From contig NC_089319.1 in assembly GCF_036669915.1 (NCBI RefSeq), positions 22,896,524 through 22,960,523 on the forward strand: a stretch of 64,000 bases of DNA. The letters run 5' to 3'. Shown here piece by piece: positions 36,201-49,737 of the stretch; position 1 is the first letter of the stretch, and every line of letters starts with the position of its first letter. The DNA is from Pocillopora verrucosa (Eukaryota > Cnidaria > Anthozoa > Scleractinia > Pocilloporidae). Below the pieces are notes generated by a model. It did no database searches and had not been told where the DNA came from. It was given only the letters and a program-made list of their open reading frames with translations. Position numbers and translations under genes: made by a program.

Positions 36201-39200
36201 AATCGGATCGTGAGAAGCCTGGACCTTTACTTCAAGGTTTTCGTATGAAGCCTCCTTCGGCTTATAGTTGAGGAGGAAAATGTGGAGATCAATAGAAATG
36301 ACACAAATGAGCGTATTGTAACTTTTATAATGAAAAAAAAAAAAAACCAGCATTTCATTTGCTGAAACTGGATTTTATCATAACGCCATGAGAGGTCTGA
36401 AGATTGAACTAAGTATCGCTTTTGACAAATATTACAAACAAAGTTTGAAGACTGACTTTACTTATTTGAAATAATCATTTTTGGTAGATTGATTTTGAAA
36501 AGTTCAGTCCCAAGTTTACACAATGTAAGTAGCAAGCAGATACTGAAAAAGTTTGACATGTATTAACTATTAATAGGGGAATTTAAAGTAATGTAATTAC
36601 TTTTAAATTCATGTAATGGCATGTAATGTCATGTAGCAGAATATAATTACCTTAAAAGGATTTACTTTTTTCTGCTGTCTTTTCTTTCTTCCAGCACACC
36701 TGACCCATAGACAGGCACATAAAAGAAACAGCAGAACTGCTGAAGAAACAGCAATAGCAGGAATGATAGTGGCCCAGTCTAAGTCGGCTTCAGTAGGTGG
36801 TACTGTAGGCACTGCAGTCTGTGTCTTTTTAATTACATAAGGTCGTAACGTGACCTGAAAAAAATATATAGTTTTAAGGTAGACACACTGACCCGATGGT
36901 TATAGCACGACTAACCAGATGGAAAGGCCCGAGTTCGAGTATAGGCGACTGTCATATTTTTGTGGTCTTTGATCAGACATTTAACTCTTACAGTGACAGA
37001 AAGGAGTACATACGAGTATCAACAAATTGTCAAGGAAAATTCTGAGGGTAGCGTGCATGCAATTGTATCCCGTTCAATTCGGGAAGCAATATTGCTAGTC
37101 GCGTCATGCTACAGAATCCTGCAGCTTTATGAGTCAGTTTCTCGCCGTGATTTTTCATAGTACTCAATATTGGGTTCATAACGCTCTGATCATGGTTAGA
37201 AAACACAAGATAGAGCTCAAGTTACCGTTGGAAAAAAATACAAACAAACAAGGACAAGAAATAAACACATAAAGAAATAAATAAGACGTGTACCCCATAT
37301 TCCAGAGTGGAAACCATCTCAGCTTCGCTTAGTCTGTTCATTGTCTCCACAACACTTTCCGCAGATAACATAGTGGGGCCATTGAAAACTCGGTATTCTA
37401 TGTCGACGAGTTCCTCTCCTACAATTGCTTCCGCTCTTCTAATGGTTTCTACCTGCAGCAAAAAAGCATACAAAACATTATCAATCTCCGGTTTTGGCTA
37501 CTGCCATCTGAGTAAGGTTGAAGTGTAGAAGTGCAAGAAATAAAACAACAGAAGATTTAAAGAAGAAACTATGCTTCTTACCAATACAGTAATGTTATCA
37601 ACTTCTCTCCTAAACCGTTCTCCTCGTTCATTGTCCAATTGAAACGAATTCCCTCTCTTTCTCAACTGAAAATCAGTTCTGGCGTTAAAGTGAACACGAC
37701 GAGGCTTGTCAAAGTGTTGCAGGTCCCTCCTTTTTCGCTGACTTCCTTTACGCTGACCCCACCTGAAAGCCTCTGCAAGTCGTGATTCGATTTTCTCGCG
37801 GAAGGAGTCAACATTTTCATCCTCGTTCTTTGGAACAAGTATCTGAATACCAACAAGCCCTTCAGTATCATTGGCATTGGCAGTAGGGCGAACAGGTTCA
37901 GTGGGCAACTCTGTGGTTGAACTTGCGGAAATCATAACAGTTTTTGAGGGTGAATAGCTTCCGTCTGGTGTAATTGATGTTTTCTTCTGTATGGTACTCT
38001 TCAAAAGTCCAGCCGTTGACAGTGCTGGTGTTTTTAAACTTGAGGAAAGCGAACTTGCCGGGGTCTCTGTCACTAAAGTGGCTTTCGCATTCTTTTCAGA
38101 GGTGATTAAACTCTTCGTTGTCGTAGTTTCCATCTTTGTGATTAACGTTGTGATTCTCCTTGTTGTGGCGATCTTAAGAGAGGATGCTCCCTGAATTGGA
38201 GATGAAAGGTCCGAGAAGGAGCCGTGGGGAAGCGAGGTGGCAATGGAAGATTTCTTTGAAGTGCTTGTGTCCCTCATAGGGGAAGACATCGAACCTCTTA
38301 CAGACATTGGCGGCAACGTCTCCAAACTACTATCCGTCGCGGTTATTGAAGCTGAGCTGAGTGTTACACGTCTTGAAGTAATGAAAGTCTCGGTCGATGA
38401 CAAAACTTCAGCACTTGTGAACAATACCTGCTTACTGACACTACTTGTAGTCATAGGAGATAAAGTGATGAAGTCCTTTTCTGAAGACACTTTGATAGTA
38501 GTAGCAGGGGAATGATAAGATGTAGCCTGAACTGAAATAAAACTGCTCTTTGAGGTTAACAAGGAATTCACAGAGTGACGAACCATAGTATCAATGAGGC
38601 TTGATTCTACGACATCTGTGGTCACTGCCAGGCTGAGAGAGCGTGTCCCAGGAATCGCAGTGGAAATGGACGATTCTGTTGTTAAAACTGAACCTAAATA
38701 GGTAGAAGATAAGACGTATTTACTCTCAGTCGTTGTCTTGGTTTGCAGTTGTGCGGTTGACGTTATTAACCCGTAGCTACTGCTTGGCTGAATAAGCAGC
38801 GTGGATGTCGGTACGACAACAGAAGCATCTGAAGTTAAATAGGTGGCTAATAAAGTCACCGTGGACCGAATGGATTTAAAACCGAGCGAGTCACTAAACA
38901 TCGATGTGACAACCGTTGTGAACTGTTTTTCCATTGTGCTAGTTTTCAACAAGGTCTCTGGTATGGATTTCGAAACAGCATACGTTACTGCTGGTTTCAC
39001 AGACGATAGATCTCGCGTGACAGTTTGTGTACCATTTAGTGAGGTCATTGATTTAGCACTACTAATTGAAAGTGTCGTGATTGTTGAACTTCTCGAAGGA
39101 GACAATAAGCTTCCTTGTGCTAAGTGACTGGAGAGGCTAAAGCTGCCTTGTGTGACTTCTGTTGTTAAGTTCACACGGGTCACTGTTGGCACCGTTGACA

Positions 39201-42200
39201 CTTGCGAGACACCGCGTGTTGTGGAAACATTTACCATCGATGGGCTTGAACTCATGTCATGTGAAGAGGTAGTACTACCTTCGATACTTCTGTTTGAAGT
39301 GATGAATGCAGTATTATATGCGCTTGAAGTTAAAGACTTTAAGGAACGAGTTGTGTTGACTAACAACGATATAGATGTTGACACTCGAATGACTGTGGTA
39401 TCAGCCTCCGCTGACGAGAACAGAAGTGTCCAAACGCTTGAGCTGTGGATCTCACTTGAATATGACGGTGGGGTAACGTGTGCTGTGCCTGATTCAATGG
39501 CTGATACATTTGATGTGGGTAATGGTAAACTGTATACTATACTTTTAGTTTGACTTGCTCCCATCACAGAAGAAGGAGAGGTTGAATGACGGGGAAAGCT
39601 AGTGGTGCTGAGTGCAGTTGACGACATTTTACTCGAAGCTATAACAAGTGTCTCAACGTGACTGGAATTTATACGCAATCTCGTGGATGATGACGCTGGA
39701 AGGGACATTTTCGAGGAGGTTACAGCAATGGTTATTAGTCTGCTGCTAGATATTATCGCCGAAGACTTGGGCAATGTGGTCTCACTTGCATTTCCCACTG
39801 AATAGCTGGAAGTAAGTATTCTGGTAAGGAACACTGATGACTGAGAGCTGCTTTCTGAGTGATTTGACATAGCAACTTGTGACGAGGTTGTTACTTGTGC
39901 GTCCGTAGTTGCTAGAGTCGAAGAAAGAAATGACATGTTTTGGTTGATTGCAGACTGCGTGGGTAAACTTGCTTTCGGCGACAACGATTTGGTCATCATT
40001 ACCACTGTTGAATTGGCGCTCACCGTAATAGACAAGGACGGAGATATCATTGATCCAAACACCGTTGTACTCGACATCACTGCAGTAGACGAGGGGGACG
40101 GAGAAATTATGCCCAATGTTATCGAACTGTCATTGAAACTCATACTCTTGAAAGCAGAGGCTCCTTGCGTCAATGAAACCGTCGTAAAAGCTGGAATTAC
40201 AGAGCTTGCCGTTTCAGTAGAGCTCGTTACAGCTGAAGTTCTTGTTCTATTCACGGGGGAGGTTGTAAATGAGTTGGACTGGGCACTAGCATTTACCCTA
40301 ATGAGCGACAGAACACTAAACGTGGATGAAGTCACAGTTGGACTTGACGTGATCCTTGATGATGATGGAAAAATCGAATCTGTAGAGTTTTGGTGAACTG
40401 TATCGACGCTTGACAAATAGGGCGTCTCCCGAAAGCTGGAACTTCCCGACTGAAACGAAATTGAGGTAGTGGTAAACAAAGTTTTGTTCAATATGACCGA
40501 AGATGAAGAGATAATTGTCAGTTCTTTTGAACAGTTTGAAGTCGAACTTCCATCAATTGAGACTGACCAAGGAAGACTTGTGGTCGAAGAAGAGATGTAG
40601 GTTGCTGGCAACAATAGGCTTGTGACACCGAAGAAGTTACTAGTTTCATAAGTCGTACTTGGTAGCATGTCTGTTGATGTTACCAAGTAAGACTGTAAAG
40701 GTGTCGTGTAAACCTTCGATGTGGAGTTTACAGTTGAATGTGGGCTTGACTCAAAGCTTGATTTAGCACTTGATTCTCTCGCCACCGAAGTGAAATTTAT
40801 TGATTTTAAAGACGTTGATAGCGTTGACATCATCACCATGGTTGAAAACGACGAGGTTGAAGGAGGATAAAAGATGGCAGGTTCCTCTACAACCTTGAGA
40901 TAACAAAAATGAAAAGAAATGTTAAAAAAATCGTACATTTACGAGCAATGCATGCAGATGTATTTTAACATTTAATTAACAATCGGTGAGCAAACGTCAA
41001 ATGTCGCCGCCAGATCTACAAACTGAATATGAGGGAGTTTCATGATACGATAATCACTGACAAGGATGTAAATCACAGAGCAAACTTCACAATATATATT
41101 TGACAGACTAACCCCGACCAAACTTGTGTACAGAATACAAAAGCAGTATAACTGAGCACAATTTTTCTTGTATGGTTATCTTTCCCCACAATACATGTTG
41201 TAGACACTTTTCTGATTAAAATTGATAAGAGCTTGGTTCTTGAACATTTGCGCGCCTATCGGATATTGTAGGGAGGAGAAGTATGTAGGGTAAATGCGAA
41301 TCACCCTACCCAATCGTGTTCCTTTAAGAGACAAAAAACTAAATCGTGGTGTGCTAGAAGAAAATACCTCAAATCCAACGGCTTCCCCCAGTCTCAAACC
41401 TGCTCGAAGCATAGTTTGAATAACGTTGTAAGCAAGAACTGGCTCACGGGCACTGGCACCGGCACCGGCACTGGCACTTATATTGACAACTTTAAAAGTT
41501 ACATTCACTTTAGTGTCATTTGGTTCTCTCGCGATACTGATGATCTTCAAGAAGAAACGATAAAGAGTAAAGGAAACAATCTTAGTATAAATGTGTACTA
41601 GCCCAATCTCGTAGTTTCGTGTAGTCTATTAAGAATTACTCAACAGAATACACTGTTAACACAATTATTTTAGTCAAATCTGTTTGCTGTTGTTTGTAAA
41701 GAATGTACCCTAACATATGGATGGATGTCAAGCTGAGGTTTTAGCACAAAACGCAACAGACACGCAAAAGAAAGACGGAAACAAATTCAATTCTCAAAAA
41801 ATAAAACAATTAAAAAGAAAGAAAAATTGAAGTTTATTAATTTTTGAGAATACTTGCCAAATGCAGAGACGGTTCCCACATCTCCTTTTATATCCAAGAA
41901 AAAAAAATCACCGGAGAGAGGTGACGAAAAAGACAAAAAAATTATTTGAAGGCAATGCGGAGTACCTTTATCTAAGTTTTTCATGACTGGAGAAGTGCCT
42001 ATGTTCAAAGAAGGTTCCTTTTTCAAACAAGAGAACAAAGAACTCGTATTTTACGTTCTAGGGCCTCCAAAAACCAAATCCTATTCCATTCATACACCTA
42101 CCTCTATTGTAATGTTTCCTGATGTTCCATCGGAAGAGCCGTTCTCGTATGTTGCAAGAATTCCTGTCTTCATTTGCGCCTTAAAGGAATCATTGTTTAT

Positions 42201-45200
42201 GTTTGTACTCAGAGATACGTTCACAGCAAAACGCACAAAGACGCCTGACGGTATCGTAATGACGGAACTGGAAACAAATTGTTCTGTGGGGGAAGGCTTT
42301 ATTAGAGTCGAGGTTTCTGTGTCGCTTGCAGAGAAAATCGAGATATTGCTCGAAATATTTAGTTGGCTCGAGGCTGTGGTTGCCACGTCTAATGACGCCA
42401 TTGTTAGTGTTAGCGAGTTTTGCATGCTCCGTGAAGTAAAAGTTAAATTCTGCGAAGTTTCTAGTCTAGAGGAGGCATGCGTCAACGAAGTGCTTTGGCC
42501 TGTAAGTGATGATTCTAATACATGTGGACTAGTGGTTATCACTAAAAATTCGCTTGAAAGATTTCCTTTAGAGGAAGGCGTCGCTGACACATTTATAGAT
42601 GTCACTGCTGTATACTTTGAAGTTTGTGACGCAGCTAAACGTGTAGTTTGTGTCGGTGGTACACTTTGGAAAGAGACACTGAGTGCAGGAGTTGCTCTCG
42701 ATTTCTCTACAGAACTCTTGGTAGTATTAACAGGCCTTCCCTCGCTTGAAAGACTTGAGATTGTTGTTTTGGAGGCTGAGGACAGCGCCGTAAAGCTTGT
42801 GACATGAAAATTACCAAATGTCTGGACTTGTGAGGATCTTACTGATGTATTAACAAGCGTCAACCGCTCAGTTCGTGACGTTTCTAGACTTCTTATTTGT
42901 GTCAGTGACTTGTTAGGTTCTGTAGTAACTTGTGAGGGTGCAGATGGTAACACAGAATAACTTGTCTGAATAACTGAAACTTCGCTCAGTGATTGGATTC
43001 GAGAGGCAGATATTTCTGACATATTGAGAGTTACCTCTGTTGTTAAAACTTGCAGGCTGCGCGAGGCCTCCAAACTCGATATTTGCGACAACAACCCACT
43101 CTGCTGCAGACTGAATGATGCGGACACAGTTAGCCCTGTACTTTTACTCGATGTGTACTCGAGAACTGTGTTTGATAAATTAAGGTAAGTTGAAAGTATT
43201 AATGATGCATTAGTAGATGATGTTGATGTTTCTGATGGCTCCTGAGGCGAGAATGTTTTCAAGCTCTTTGTTTGCGACAGATGCTCGCTTACTTGTTGCG
43301 TGGATGACATAATCACTGTCGAACTTATCGTCACCATAAGAAGGTCACTCGAAAAATGACTGTGAAGTGATGGATTCATCGTGGAATTAACCAAAGCCAT
43401 CTTGGTGTACAATGAGACTGTTTGCGTTGAATATGGCGTTGGCTGCAGTTTTGAATTCGAGGCAAGCTTCCCGGAGGTTTTTAAGACAGTTTCTAAGCTG
43501 GAAGTAATACGTTCGGTAGCTGATGATGTTAGGGCGGAAAATAACGATGAGTTTTGCTTTTTTAAAGATGCCATTGGCGTTTTTGATGAAGACGGAAGAG
43601 CCAGTTCAGAGGCCCTTGATGAATTGACAGATGTCGATTTGGAGACTTCAACTAAGGAAGAGGAAGATCCTGTTTGAAGGAATTGGTATAAGGCTGTACA
43701 TCAATGTAATCGAATTGTTTTTTCCAATTTTTCTTTCTAATATGTTACACGATTAATAAAGGGTAAGGGCTTTATGCAATAGTACTAAGTGGCTAGTGCA
43801 TTAACAAATTTCACCAGGAGTACAGTTGAGAATGCCTGGCCTTTTCAAAGGCATCTCTACCGATGTAATCGGGATCGTTACAGACAGTTAAAATGGAATA
43901 AATACTGTGTATGACGTCACATATAAAAAAGGAGGAGACTATACCTGAAGGAGCAAACGAACTTGCTGGAGTAGAATTTCCAAATGGAAGAGTTGCTATT
44001 GATAGACGCGCGTGTGAAGTAGACAGCGTTCTGGTCGTAAAGCCTATGAGATTTAAAGAACGAAACAAATGTTATCCCATATCACCAAAAGTTGGCAAGA
44101 ACGACTAACAATACTTATTTCAAGCAAATTCTTACCTAGCATCCTTACCTGTGACGGACGTACACAACAAGTAGGATTTTTAAATTTACGTCGTTTTAAC
44201 GAATTCATCGTATTGGTGAAGGGCCGAAAACAGTTTCAATCTATAAGAATAACGTCGTCTTAACGAATTCATCGTATTGGTGAAGGGCCGAAAAACAGTT
44301 TCAATCTATAAGAATTCCTTCATTATGCCAACATTGAACAATCTATGTAGAACGTACAGGCTCGCTGTTTTTCTTAATTTTCTATTTTATTGAACAATTT
44401 CAAATAGTTTTAAAATAATCGAAACGATAGTTTATGGTCAAGTTTTTTTATGAATTGCGTTTTTCTAATTTTTTGATTCCCATCATTTTCTTTTCCATAG
44501 GCGACTGAACGTTTCATCATCTAGTCTCTATTGCATGTCAGTAGATACTGTATTTTGTGGGTATTTACTTCAAGGTTATGAAACTTACTTGATATTACAT
44601 GTAAATAAGACGAACTCTCATGCACTGAAACCGATTGGTTTGTGGTCCTTGAAGAGGTCTCTGCTATGGTGACCAATGTTACCTCTTGCTTCTTGCTAGA
44701 AGTTTGCTTTACGTTTGAACTGGAAGACGGAGAAGAATCAAGGAGAGAGGACAGATTTTGAGATATCAGTTCGGAAACAACAGAATCTGACTTTGAAAAA
44801 GAAACAGTTACCGACAGTGGTAGAGTTGGAAGGATCTCTGAAGATAATTCTACTACTGAGAACGACGTCCTTATTATTGACAACTCGCTCGAGTTTCCAC
44901 TAAGTGACTTTGATCCGATCACTGAGGAGGTTTTGTTTGAAAAGAGTTCCGTTGGAGATAATGAAGATTCAATTAAAGTCACTGTGTGAATTTTATTTGA
45001 TACGGGAAAAGCAGGTGATGTTCTAAGTGACGCAGTTGCGGAATCAGCATATAGTGAGGTAGCATTTTCCAAATGTTTTGACGTGGAATGAAGTAAATGC
45101 TGACTAGGGTACGATCTGGATGGGTCATAAGATACAAAAATCGTTCGACTATCAGTTGTGTTGGTTGAATTAGCAACAGAACCAAGAGAGGACGAAATCT

Positions 45201-48200
45201 GCGTCGAAATTGTTCTCAAAGTAGTACTTTGAAGCAATGATGGTAGGTCAGTCCTGTCACCAGAAGATGAAAGGAAGGGTGTCTCGGTTTTAAATTTGGA
45301 CGACGTTGTAGTTCTGTCCACGAATGAATTGTTACCTGAAACAGAATTTGACCCTCTCACGGAATGGTTGGCTGAAGATTCACCAACGGATTGTGTCGAC
45401 AATGAATGAGCGGTGCTGACTATATTCAAAGAGCTTGGCGACCGTCGAAGGGAAGTCATAGTGGGGAGCGAAGTCAAGCTATCTGTTTGTAATCGTGTTT
45501 TTGTGGCTGGTGCGAACAGTGTCGACTGCAACATGGTCGTGGAACCTACGCTTAAGTCTTGAGTAGCAAATGTACTCTTGTTTGTAGTTACGGAAATCGA
45601 GGGTTCGATATACTCAGACGGTGACGTCAAAACAGAACTAATCCTTTTAGAAGACACAAGCGATGCAACAGTGGAGACATGAGAAAGCTGTTTAGTTTTA
45701 ATAGCTACAAGTTGGGTTGAAACCAAACTTTTCGACTCCAATGAAGCAGTGTATGAAAGATTATCGGAATATGATAAAGCCTCAGTAGAAGTGTTTGATC
45801 CCAAAATAATAGATCTGCTAGGCATCTCTTCCGTGGCAGTTACAAAAATAGTAAATGTCTTTTTCTGCAGGTGTGAACCATGTGTTTCTGAGGTTTTCGA
45901 AGAAGTGTTTGACGCCATTCCTGTTAAACTGAATGAAGAAGAGCTGCTTGGCAGAGAAATTCTGAGTGACGAAGGAAATCCAGCTGATTCGGAGCTGTCG
46001 ACTGAACTGAAAGATGAAACGTGTAAATTATTTATCACTGTACTCAGTTGTGTTTTACTTGCTTGGATTGCTGAAGTCTCTAGAGGCATCGATGAATGCG
46101 ATGTTGAACTAACTGAACTTGAAGGATTTTCCAGTGGGCTGGTGTAGCTCATGGTAGTCATAGTGGAATTTAGTCCATCAAACGAACCTAAAGATGTGTT
46201 TGATTCACGTTTCGATGAAGATAAATCCATTGCAGAGGAATCGTTGACTGTGTGTTGGAAGGATGAGTCGACGGAGGAAATGTGCTTTATACTAGTTGTT
46301 GCATCTTGAATGGATGGTGAGGTGGACCCAGAGTGTTGAACGGTCACTGTGGGTGTGGTACCCCCCGGAAGTAAAGATAATACAGTTTCTTTGACGTCGG
46401 AGGTTTTCGATAAGTAGTGGGTGACTGAACTGTTTTGCGAGGTTTCCAGATGTGCGTTAATTGAAGTATACATCCGACTGATTGTTTGCGATGAAGGAGT
46501 TACAGCGGACCTTCCTCTAGAAGAAATGTGTAGTTGAGTACTATGTAAATTTTCAGTGACACTAGTTGAATCACTTAACGCAGTTGTCCTCAAATGCGAA
46601 ATGTCAGCTGAGCTATTTGCCGTTGATGCAGGTTTCAAAGCCTCAGAAATGCCTGACGAGTTTCCAGCTTTTGTGGAAGTACTTTGAGCAGTGATCGGCG
46701 ATATTTGCATCGAAAGTAAAGTGTTCGATTTTTTAAAAACTGAGAAAACGGACGAAAAGGTGTCAGTTTGTCCCTTAGATGGCGAAGATTTTATAACTAC
46801 AGTGATACTACTGAGCTGATCTGTAGATTGATTCGGAGGGATATATGACGATGATTGAACAGAAAGTGATGGCGTCGCTGTATATGCACTGAAGCCAAAG
46901 TCCACTGAGCTCGACTGAGCCGAAGAAACGAAGTCACTGATAATGCTACTTGACGACAATGAGGAGTTGCTTTGGCTCTGTACCTGAGATGACGGGTTTC
47001 TCGAAAACATTGCCAGTATTAGCGGCTCGGTAAATCCGGGAATTGAAAACGATGACGCGTCGAACAACGAACGCACACTTCCCGCGCCGCTTTGCGTGTT
47101 AGGTGTCGCGGTTGTAACGAAAGAAATTGCCAGTGTAATAGGCTCGGTTGAACCAACAATAGGAAAGCCAGAAGAATGAAGTACGTTAAGAATGCTGGTC
47201 TTGTTGCGTAACGAATGGGATGTAACGGTGCTGGTGATATTAACTGAAAAGAGGAAGTTATACTTGGTGTGTTAATCCTTCAAGTTTATGTTAGATGTTA
47301 ACTACATTAGTCTACGTTGTTGAGTGGATTAGTCTGAATAATTCATGAAAAAAATGCCTTTATAATTCATCGCTAAAGTATGAAGTTATTAATCATACAG
47401 GAGAAGAAATAAGATGATGATAAATTGCTTGTGCATACGAACAAAAAACACAATTGATCATCGGCGTTACCTTGTTAACACGCTTTTCAAATTAAATTGC
47501 ATAAATATACTAGTCGAGCAAATAATGCTGGTGGAAGATGATGGAATGATTACGTGTGAGTACGATGGTTGGTTCTCGAAAGGAGAAAACAATAGACGAT
47601 TCAGTGATACAGAAACAATTGCCATTACGCCGTGAAAGGTATACAGAGCAGCAAAGTACTTTAACAACATTTGTATAACAACTGAGGTAGTACGAATGCC
47701 CTTATTGGTCAAAAAGCTATCTATTATTGCACCGCTAAACCCATATTCATTTAAAAAAAGCAATAGAGCGCAATCTCTATCGGTTCGCCGGCGTAATGGC
47801 CAAGTTGGGATGTTGGAAAACACTGAAAAAGGTTTTAAATCATTGGCTCCCGGGCTCGTAATTTACAAATTTTTCTCGTGTTCCCCCAACATCACGTACG
47901 TTTAATCACGCTGGTAAACCGATAGAAAGTTCGGTCGATTGCATGAATGTCCTTCATAGAAAAATGAAAATAAATCAATAGGAGGTAAATAGAAATACAC
48001 AAAATTTTACGGCACTTGCGATCACTTCATTTTCGTATCGTCCCTTACATGTTTATGTCTGCTCAACTCTTCAGTGAGAAAAATAAGAAACGTGGTCATT
48101 CCAAATTGTCGACTCCTTGGCACAAAACCAAAGACTTTTTACCATGCAGTGTTGAGAAGTAAATACAAAACCCTGCCTCATGCTCTCTTCTCATGCAATT

Positions 48201-49737
48201 TACGCTCCATTGTCAATTCTTCAGTATTAAAATGACCACAGAATGGGGCTCTTGGCAACCGTCTGTTTTCCTGTATTCTCAACTGTTCGCTGCACGACTT
48301 TCGAAAATATTCTTTAATCAAATTATGTGAGTTCGCCTTTGTGTTGTCTTGTACAGCAAACTATTCTATTCTGTTATGATGGAGGAAGTTATCATGCCAC
48401 GAGACTCTATTCTACTCTCCTGATAAGGTGCGTGACAGGCCTGTTCACGAATACCCTTGGGAATTTAAAAACATATCGGCTAAGCCCGTCATGAAGATTA
48501 AATTTTACTTGGCTCTCAATCTCCGCTATAAAAGTTGTAAAAGGCTGAAGCCTTCCATACTTAGAACGCAACACTGGGTCACTGCAAAGTCTACTCAGCC
48601 CATTATCATTTAACGAAGATGTTTGCCTATTTGTTTTGTAGTTTACTTTTGATGTCCAATCATTGAATGAATATCAATGTTGCTGGTTAATAAGTAACAG
48701 TTAAATAAAATATTTTCCGTTGGCTCGGTACAGCATCTGAAAGTCAAGCGGTCAGAGTAGACGGCTGGAAATAAAACGTTTTGTTAATCGCTAAAGTGCG
48801 AATTGTTTAAAACAGCTCAATCGTGCGATGACAATTTGATTCCCTCGAGCTGACAGACAAACCTAGAACTTAATACTGAAATCTAAAATTCGGTTTGATT
48901 GTAATTCATCATTTCAGTGCGCGATATTTCAATCAAAGAAACGTTCACTACAATTCAAATTATTTTTTCCCGCATATCTTCAGTATTTCCATTAAAGGTC
49001 CAGATGTCGATATTATATGGTTTTGTTGTGATTACCCACCGGAGGCTCAACTATAGTTTGGTAAATTAAAACAATAATATCACGTCGGGGTGATATGAGA
49101 AGCCAGTTTGATTATCAACTAATCTTTCTCAAAGCTCTAAATACACGATCGATTACAACTCAAAGATATATCGTCTCTTGTGGAACAAAAAATCTCAATT
49201 TGTTTCCAGTTAGCGGAAAATATATTCTGTTGACGTAAATAAAACTACACTTACTACGTCTTCAGATAAAGACCCCATAGTTAGATATTATGAAAATTAT
49301 TGACCGCCAGTCGACTTATTTCTAGAAACAACTATTAAACGGTTAAAACGCCATATGTGTAAGATTTACTGTAAATAAAGAGATATGATTCGGACATTTT
49401 AGAATTAGTAACTGTTGATGAAAATCGTATAATAAAATCTTCATAACAGCGGTTTACAAAATAACCACGACTTACCATTGTCGGAGGATGAATTTACCAA
49501 CGCAGGATAGACAGAAGAAGCGGGCACTGAAACACTAGTTGACCCTGTAGAGTTTGATCTAGCTGCACTAATAATCGACGAGTCATTGCTCTGAGCAGCA
49601 ACGAAGCCACAACATAAAACCCACAAGGTAAATAATATTCGAAGCGGCGGAATGGCCGCGTTTGAGTTCTGAAAACGCAGGATTGTTCTGTAACTGTCAG
49701 CTGCAGTACCAAATGTCCTTGTCTTCTTATTCTTCAT
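27230..49737 (-). CDS. Giant mucin-like single-pass membrane protein, possibly KIAA1549-related
   Basis: Twenty-two exons in agreeing phase (5' to 3'): 49476-49737, 44589-47243, 43945-44043, 42102-43669, 41368-41544, 37582-40893, 37294-37452, 36651-36854, 36157-36260, 35391-35589, 34958-35176, 34196-34291, 33508-33651, 33085-33119, 32691-32868, 32396-32506, 31746-31811, 31387-31522, 30477-30892, 29942-30358, 28220-28254, 27230-27461. Total about 3,607 residues. Signal peptide (RILFTLWVLCCGFVAAQ), then three very long Ser/Thr exons with many N-x-S/T sites. Two related folded modules follow such exons: one ending LRLGEAVGFEV, the other running from SFREKIESRLAEAF to MLSAESVVETMNRLSEAEM, with a furin-like RKRRD. 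Transmembrane helix about 2772-2795 (WATIIPAIAVSSAVLLFLLC) followed by RKKRQQKK. The tail is basic, coiled and Ser-rich. Module pattern and topology recall vertebrate KIAA1549 (tentative). Confidence 0.75.
35755..35795. repeat. GGGGGTGGA minisatellite in an intron of the giant gene
   Basis: Four short units of GAGGGGGTG type between the exons 35391-35589 and 36157-36260. No coding role on the minus strand. Confidence 0.7.
41451..41480. repeat. Coding GGCACC hexanucleotide repeat
   Basis: GGCACTGGCACCGGCACCGG lies inside exon 41368-41544 of the giant gene and encodes a small Ala/Gly/Ser run (SASAGAGASA) in the first folded module. Such tracts vary in length, so this module may be polymorphic. 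Confidence 0.7.
44189..44317. repeat. Direct duplication of a 64-bp intronic segment
   Basis: Two copies, 44189-44252 and about 44253-44317, share TAACGAATTCATCGTATTGG and GTTTCAATCTATAAGAAT with only a couple of differences. They lie in the intron between the second and third exons of the giant gene. Confidence 0.85.
47244..49475. other. First intron of the giant gene
   Basis: A 2.2-kb AT-rich intron with no convincing internal gene or element; plus-strand frames here are short and unsupported. Confidence 0.5.

Noticed and set aside
38000..40400. Several plus-strand open frames of 60-150 codons antisense to the giant gene
   Set aside because: They are shadows of long Ser/Thr-rich exons: TCN/ACN codons read backwards give few stops. 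They have no starts, splice sites or protein-like composition.
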